A DNA stretch of 10,232 nucleotides from contig CAMTVZ010000207.1 in assembly GCA_947085285.1 (NCBI GenBank), forward strand, positions 1 through 10,232, in the 5' to 3' direction. Position numbers and translations under genes: made by a program. The notes beneath the pieces were generated by a model. It was not told where the DNA came from and made no database searches. It saw nothing but the letters and a program-made list of their open reading frames with translations. Source of the stretch: JASEGV01 sp947085285 (GTDB taxonomy: Bacteria > Bacteroidota > Ignavibacteria > UBA10030 > BY39). Below are positions 6,480-10,232 of this stretch, piece by piece (the stretch's first letter is position 1; each line of letters begins with the position of its first letter).

Positions 6480-7064
6480 TTATTTTGATTCTTTATACTC
6501 TTTTTCAAATTGAGTTAGCTTAATATAACCATCTTTTCCTAAAATATGCAAGAATTCATCTTTGCAAGTTTCGATGAGACTGACAGGTAAACCTTTTTTT
6601 GCTGTGCAGCAATCGGCTTCACCCGATAAAAAATCGTCGAATGTTATTTGATTAGAAACAATAACAATAGGAAAAGCTACACAATATAGTGGTTTTAACG
6701 ACCATTTATGAAAACCTTTATCGAGGGCGAGCGATTGTAACGAGCATTTATTATCTTTGGTTAGGAAGACACATTTGTCGTTGTAAACGTTTGTAGAGTC
6801 GCATACGTGATTCGGGAAATCGGTATCTTCTATGAGCTCGTTAGCAAACCAGAGTTCATCGTCAGTTGGTTGTGTTTCGTCCATATATTGTTTGATGAGT
6901 TGGCGGTTTTCAAGTATTTTCCCTTTTTCATCTAAACTTAGATACACACCACCTCGACAACATTTTCCGCAACAATGGTTTGGCGTAGCATTTTCAGCAA
7001 ATCCTAACTCAAATAGTTCAGGGTCGATCCTTAATTTATTAATTGTTAATTCTTTATTAGTCAT
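6480..7064 (-). CDS. Cysteine-rich YkgJ/DUF3109-like protein, function unknown
   Basis: 194 residues with eleven cysteines at 31, 32, 35, 36, 88, 98, 107, 128, 152, 153 and 167. The N-terminal HCCGKCCRGG cluster, the middle KCVFLTKDNKCSLQSLA (97-113) and KPLYCVAFPIVI (124-135) follow the pattern of the YkgJ/DUF3109 families, described as putative zinc- or iron-binding. There is no signal peptide or membrane segment, so it is probably cytoplasmic and may hold a metal ion or an iron-sulphur cluster. The ATG directly follows the fabD stop (TAAATG), with AGGA about nine bases upstream, and the gene ends 2 nt before fabG. It is thus fully embedded in the fatty-acid genes and must be co-transcribed with them. 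I know of no established role in fatty acid synthesis. Family assignment is from motif pattern only. Confidence 0.75.
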   Translation of the reverse strand: MTNKELTINKLRIDPELFELGFAENATPNHCCGKCCRGGVYLSLDEKGKILENRQLIKQYMDETQPTDDELWFANELIEDTDFPNHVCDSTNVYNDKCVFLTKDNKCSLQSLALDKGFHKWSLKPLYCVAFPIVIVSNQITFDDFLSGEADCCTAKKGLPVSLIETCKDEFLHILGKDGYIKLTQFEKEYKESK

Positions 7065-7952
7065 TTAAGAAATTCCTGTAACTGCAACATTCGGATTGAT
7101 GCGTTTAACTAAACCTTGCAAAACTTTTCCGGGCCCAATTTCGATAAAATTATCGGCACCATCGGCAATCATATTTCTGATAGAACTTTCCCAGCGGACT
7201 GCGGCTGTTAACTGTTCTTTCAAAGCATTTCTAATTTCTTCAGAGTTTTGAATTGGGTTACCTGTTACATTTGAGTAAATAGGAATTTTTGCATCTTTAA
7301 AAGCTGTATTATCTAAGGCTAAGGCAAGTCCGGCTTTTGCAGAAAGCATTAATGGTGAGTGAAAGGCACCGCTTACGGGTAACTCTTTCACCATTTTGGC
7401 ACCGGCTTCTTTTGCAAGCAACATAGCGGCTTGAATTCCTGCGATTGAGCCGCTTATAACAATCTGACCGGGTGAATTATAATTTGCACACTGAACAATA
7501 CCTTGCGAGCTTGCTTTAGTGCATATATCTTCAACAATGTTTGGCTCGAGTCCGACTACCGCTGCGAGTGTTCCTACATTCTCTTCGCCAGCTTTTTGCA
7601 TTAATTCGCCACGAAGTCGTACAAGTTTTAATGCTGTTTCAAAATTTATTGACCCGGCAAAAACATTTGCAGTGTATTCGCCTAACGAGTGCCCTGCAGT
7701 ATAATCGCCTTTTATATCTTGATTCATTTTCAGAAGAACACAACTATGCAGAAAAATTGCGGGCTGTGTGTTCTTAGTCTGTTTCAACTCATCTTCAGGA
7801 CCGTCGAAACATATTTTGCTCAACGAAAATCCTAAAATGTCGTCTGCTTGTTGAAATACTTCACGGGCAACAGAACTCTTCTCGTATAAGTCTTTGCCCA
7901 TTCCAACATATTGCGATCCCTGACCGGGAAAAATGATTGCAGTTTTTGACAT
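7065..7952 (-). CDS. fabD: Malonyl-CoA:ACP transacylase
   Basis: Transfers malonyl from CoA to acyl carrier protein, supplying the extender unit for FabH and FabF; cytoplasmic. The 295 residues are close to the roughly 310 usual for the family. GQGSQYVGMG (10-19) is the oxyanion-side motif. The nucleophile is Ser89 in GHSLGEY (87-93), the malonyl-carboxylate-binding arginine is Arg114 in VRLRGELMQ, and the catalytic histidine is His198 in SGAFHSP. The C-terminus FIEIGPGKVLQGLVKRI is typical. No acyltransferase features of polyketide synthases are attached; it is a free-standing enzyme. It starts 8 nt after the fabH stop without a Shine-Dalgarno site, and its stop abuts the start of the next gene. 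Confidence 0.96.
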   Translation of the reverse strand: MSKTAIIFPGQGSQYVGMGKDLYEKSSVAREVFQQADDILGFSLSKICFDGPEDELKQTKNTQPAIFLHSCVLLKMNQDIKGDYTAGHSLGEYTANVFAGSINFETALKLVRLRGELMQKAGEENVGTLAAVVGLEPNIVEDICTKASSQGIVQCANYNSPGQIVISGSIAGIQAAMLLAKEAGAKMVKELPVSGAFHSPLMLSAKAGLALALDNTAFKDAKIPIYSNVTGNPIQNSEEIRNALKEQLTAAVRWESSIRNMIADGADNFIEIGPGKVLQGLVKRINPNVAVTGIS

Positions 7953-7960
7953 AATCGGTT

Positions 7961-8965
7961 TTAATCAATTGCCCATTTTAAAAGAATCGAACCCCAGGTA
8001 TAACCGGCACCAAAACTTGCTAATACTACAGTGTGCCCTCGTTTTAACTTACCTGCAAGCCACCATTCGGATAAGCAGAGGGGAATTGTTGCAGCAGTTG
8101 TGTTGCCGTATTTATCAATGTTTATCATAACTTTCGAGTAATCTATTCCCATTCTATTTGCGGCGGCATCAATTATCCGCAGGTTAGCTTGATGAGGAAC
8201 GAAATAATCGATATCTTTGCCGGTTAAATTATTTCGCTTCAAAATTTCTTCCGATACATCAGCCATACCCATTACAGCTACTTTGAAGACAGCCTTTCCA
8301 TCTTGATAAATGTAATGCCATTTTTTATCTACTGTTTCATGTGTTGGCGGGTTTAAACTACCACCGGCTTTCATATGCAATACTTCCTCGCCTGCTCCAT
8401 TTGAATAAAAAATGTGGTCAAGGATTCCTATGTTTTCATCGTCCGAAGGTTCTAACAAAACAGCAGCGGCAGCATCACCAAACAGGATGCAAGTATTCCT
8501 GTCGGTATAATCGGTAATCGAACTCATCTTGTCGGAGCCTACAACGATCACTTTTTTATAATTACCGGTTTCAATAAATTGAGCACCGACGATAAGTGAA
8601 TAAAGGAAACCCGAACAAGCCGCTTCGATATCGAAGCCCCACGCATTTATGGCTCCAACTTTTCGTTGGATGATGGTTGATGTAGGGGGGAATAACATAT
8701 CGGGGGTTACAGTTGCTGTAATTATTATTTCTATCTCTTCAGGTCCGATTCCTCGATTTTTTAGAAGTTGATTGATTGCTTTGGCAGCCATATCGGATGA
8801 GGCGCCGTTCTCTAATATCCGACGTTCCGATATTCCGGTGCGTGTTTTAATCCACTCGTCGGTTGTGTCAACCATTTTTTCTAAATCAAAGTTTGATAGA
8901 ATTTTTTCAGGGACGTAATGTGCAACCGCTGTAATTGCAGCTATTGTTTTGTTATTTTTATTCAT
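7961..8965 (-). CDS. fabH: Beta-ketoacyl-ACP synthase III
   Basis: Starts fatty acid synthesis by condensing a short acyl-CoA primer with malonyl-ACP. The 334 residues fit the family. The Cys-His-Asn triad is complete: Cys117 in EAACSGFLYSL, His258 in VPHQANLRI and Asn288 in KYGNTTAATIP. WIKTRTGISERRI (38-50) is the typical N-terminal signature, and LASFGAGYTWGSILLKW (315-331) is the usual C-terminus. Primer choice (straight or branched chain) cannot be read safely from these motifs. The ATG overlaps the plsX end by 8 nt, so the pair is probably translationally coupled; no Shine-Dalgarno site is seen. The context directly after plsX and before fabD is the standard arrangement in many bacteria. 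Confidence 0.96.
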   Translation of the reverse strand: MNKNNKTIAAITAVAHYVPEKILSNFDLEKMVDTTDEWIKTRTGISERRILENGASSDMAAKAINQLLKNRGIGPEEIEIIITATVTPDMLFPPTSTIIQRKVGAINAWGFDIEAACSGFLYSLIVGAQFIETGNYKKVIVVGSDKMSSITDYTDRNTCILFGDAAAAVLLEPSDDENIGILDHIFYSNGAGEEVLHMKAGGSLNPPTHETVDKKWHYIYQDGKAVFKVAVMGMADVSEEILKRNNLTGKDIDYFVPHQANLRIIDAAANRMGIDYSKVMINIDKYGNTTAATIPLCLSEWWLAGKLKRGHTVVLASFGAGYTWGSILLKWAID

Positions 8966-9986
8966 TTGTAATAGTTTTCGACATCAATTTAGATATTTGT
9001 TTATCAATTTGTTTTTTTGCCATCTCTTCAGCCCTGTAAACCATATTTTTGATTGCTTTTGGTGTTGAACTGCCGTGGCCTATCAACGAAATTCCTTTTA
9101 CTCCTAATAGCGGCACGCCACCGTGTTCCTGGTAGTCGAAATCTTTCAATATTTTTTTCAAGGTTCCGTACATCAAGCCTACCCATATTTTTTTAAAAAT
9201 ACTTTCGGAGGCGTACGATTTAAATTTTGATTTTAAGAAGCCGAGTGTACTCTCGGCAAATTTCAGTACGATATTTCCAACAAAACCATCGCACACAATA
9301 ACCTGAGCTTTGCCTTTCAAAATATCTCTGCCTTCGATGTTGCCGACGAAATTCAGATTACTTTCTTTTAATAAACGATAAGCTTCGATTGTAACCTCGT
9401 TGCCTTTTGAGCTCTCTTCGCCTATGTTTACTATCCCAACCGTAGGATTTGGGGAGTTTAAAATATAATTGGCATAAATACTCCCCATCATTGCAAATTC
9501 AACAAGGTGTTGAGGTCGGCAATCGACATTGGCACCAGCATCTAATAATAGGCAAGCACCTTTTTCAGAAGGGAAGAAGGTTCCGATTGTAGGGCGGCTG
9601 ACCCCTTCGATTCTTCCGAGTAAAAGTGTAGAAGCCGACATCACTGCGCCGGTATTGCCGGCACTAAGGAAGGCATCGGCTCTGCCTTCTTTGTGCAGGT
9701 TTAAACCTACAACAATTGAGGAATCTTTTTTTTGTTTGAAAGCAACCGTAGGCGAGTCGTGCATCTCGATAACTTCAGAAGCATGCACGATTGAGTAGCT
9801 TAAACCCTCGGCATTTAACTTAGAAATTTCGTTTTTGATATCGGCTTCGATGCCTACAAAGATGATCTCAAATCGGTTGTTGCTTTCGCGCAGAGCTTCG
9901 ATTCCGCCGGCTACTATGTTTGCAGGTGCGAAATCGCCCCCCATAGCATCCACAACAATTTTTATTTTAGCATTTTGCTTTAGCAA
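8958..9986 (-). CDS. plsX: Phosphate acyltransferase PlsX
   Basis: Converts acyl-ACP and phosphate to acyl-phosphate, the acyl donor for PlsY in phospholipid synthesis; a peripheral membrane or cytoplasmic enzyme. It has 342 residues, within the family range. VDAMGGDFAP (12-21) is the family signature. DAFLSAGNTGA (104-114), LLDAGANVDC (147-156), NIGEESSKGNE (187-197), CDGFVGNI (232-239) and GHGSS (303-307) follow in the expected order. The start is a TTG at 9986, the first possible start after an in-frame TAG. No ATG precedes the VDAMGG motif, so a shorter version would remove the N-terminal strand. No Shine-Dalgarno site is visible in the 16 nt after rpmF, suggesting coupling with it. The stop overlaps the fabH start by 8 nt. 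Confidence 0.95.
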   Translation of the reverse strand: MLKQNAKIKIVVDAMGGDFAPANIVAGGIEALRESNNRFEIIFVGIEADIKNEISKLNAEGLSYSIVHASEVIEMHDSPTVAFKQKKDSSIVVGLNLHKEGRADAFLSAGNTGAVMSASTLLLGRIEGVSRPTIGTFFPSEKGACLLLDAGANVDCRPQHLVEFAMMGSIYANYILNSPNPTVGIVNIGEESSKGNEVTIEAYRLLKESNLNFVGNIEGRDILKGKAQVIVCDGFVGNIVLKFAESTLGFLKSKFKSYASESIFKKIWVGLMYGTLKKILKDFDYQEHGGVPLLGVKGISLIGHGSSTPKAIKNMVYRAEEMAKKQIDKQISKLMSKTITNE

Positions 9987-10002
9987 GCAGTTGCAAAACT
10001 AT

Positions 10003-10188
10003 TTATTTTGTTTCTTTTGGAATGATTACAGCTTTGCCGTTATAATGGCCACAGCTTGGGCATGCGCGGTGAAGTAACCGGTGCTCGTGGCAATTTGGGC
10101 ATATGCCTACTGCTGGAGTTGCTGCTTTGTAGTGGGTTCGTCGTTTTGCACCACGCGATTTTGAATGTCTTCGTTTTGGATTTGGCAT
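10003..10188 (-). CDS. rpmF: 50S ribosomal protein L32, zinc-ribbon form
   Basis: Protein of the large ribosomal subunit, 61 residues, normal for L32. The N-terminus PKRRHSKSRGAKRRTHYK (4-21) is the basic rRNA-binding segment. Four cysteines, Cys30 and Cys33 (CPNC) with Cys43 and Cys46 (CPSC), form a zinc ribbon, so this is the metal-binding version; zinc-free paralogues lack these cysteines. No second copy is in the window. A TAGGAAA sequence upstream of the ATG serves as its ribosome-binding site. rpmF heads the visible fatty-acid block, as in many bacteria, which may link growth rate to lipid synthesis. Confidence 0.97.
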   Translation of the reverse strand: MPNPKRRHSKSRGAKRRTHYKAATPAVGICPNCHEHRLLHRACPSCGHYNGKAVIIPKETK

Positions 10189-10196
10189 TTAATATT

Positions 10197-10200
10197 TCCT
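10197..10200 (-). promoter_or_regulatory. Shine-Dalgarno site of rpmF
   Basis: The minus strand reads AGGA, then eight bases, then the rpmF ATG. It is a moderate match at good spacing and one of only three reasonable sites in the block. Confidence 0.5.
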
Positions 10201-10206
10201 ATTTTT

Positions 10207-10232
10207 TTATTTTTTCATTTTTAATAATTCTG
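10207..10232 (-). CDS. Probable C-terminal end of a DUF177/YceD protein (partial)
   Basis: One minus-strand frame entering from the right edge reads ELLKMKK and then TAA at 10207-10209, 18 nt before the rpmF start. DUF177 (YceD) genes very commonly lie directly upstream of rpmF, and their proteins often end in a DPR-x-x-x-L-x-x-lysine-rich tail, which this fragment would fit. Only seven residues are visible. The other two frames also end shortly, so this call rests mainly on gene-order knowledge. Confidence 0.3.

Noticed and set aside
7519..8130. Plus-strand open frames opposite fabD and fabH
   Set aside because: They are antisense shadows with low-complexity, unrecognisable translations and no good ribosome-binding site.
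9529..10077. Plus-strand open frames of 80-89 codons opposite plsX and rpmF
   Set aside because: They lie antisense to firmly identified genes, show no recognisable family, and are expected by chance.
1..10232. An exotic defence, mobile or CRISPR-type system
   Set aside because: Every long reading frame except the cysteine-rich protein maps to a known housekeeping or envelope family; there are no spaced direct repeats, transposase, integrase or toxin-antitoxin pairs.

Overview
The window is one dense block of minus-strand genes, read from right (about 10.2 kb) to left (about 0.2 kb), plus a short non-coding tail at the left edge. The base composition is AT-rich. The gene order (rpmF-plsX-fabH-fabD-...-fabG-acpP-fabF-rnc), the Bacteroidota-style small Omp85 protein, the long N-terminus on RNase III and the scarcity of Shine-Dalgarno sites together suggest a member of the Bacteroidota/Chlorobiota/Ignavibacteria group. 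That placement is an inference from protein style and gene order, not from a marker phylogeny.

Layout, in transcription order. A probable last fragment of a DUF177/YceD gene (10207-10232) enters from the right edge. Then come rpmF (ribosomal protein L32, zinc-ribbon form), plsX, fabH, fabD, a cysteine-rich YkgJ/DUF3109-like protein of unknown role, fabG, acpP, fabF, rnc (RNase III), gcvPB (glycine decarboxylase subunit 2), a small CoA-binding Rossmann protein, and a single-POTRA Omp85-type outer membrane protein. Adjacent genes overlap by 1-17 nt or are separated by at most 18 nt, except for a 51-nt gap between fabG and acpP. This fits one long transcript whose promoter lies beyond the right edge.

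How the genes work together. FabD makes malonyl-ACP, FabH starts the chain, FabF elongates it, FabG reduces the beta-keto intermediate, and AcpP carries it. PlsX passes finished acyl chains from ACP to acyl-phosphate for phospholipid synthesis. FabZ, FabI and acetyl-CoA carboxylase are not in the window. RNase III and L32 tie the block to RNA processing and ribosome assembly, as in many bacteria. GcvPB needs a lipoylated partner, and lipoate derives from octanoyl-ACP, so a metabolic link to fatty acid synthesis is possible but is only inferred. The Omp85 protein at the end fits an envelope-biogenesis theme.

The left 197 bases hold no gene. They contain a GC-rich dispersed-repeat-like element made of nested palindromes (35-99) and a perfect 16-bp palindrome (149-164). 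No mobile element, CRISPR array, tRNA or rRNA was seen. This is mostly an ordinary housekeeping region. The points most worth a second look are the repeat, the cysteine-rich protein inside the fab block, the acidic residue in the FabG cofactor pocket, and the small Omp85 protein.
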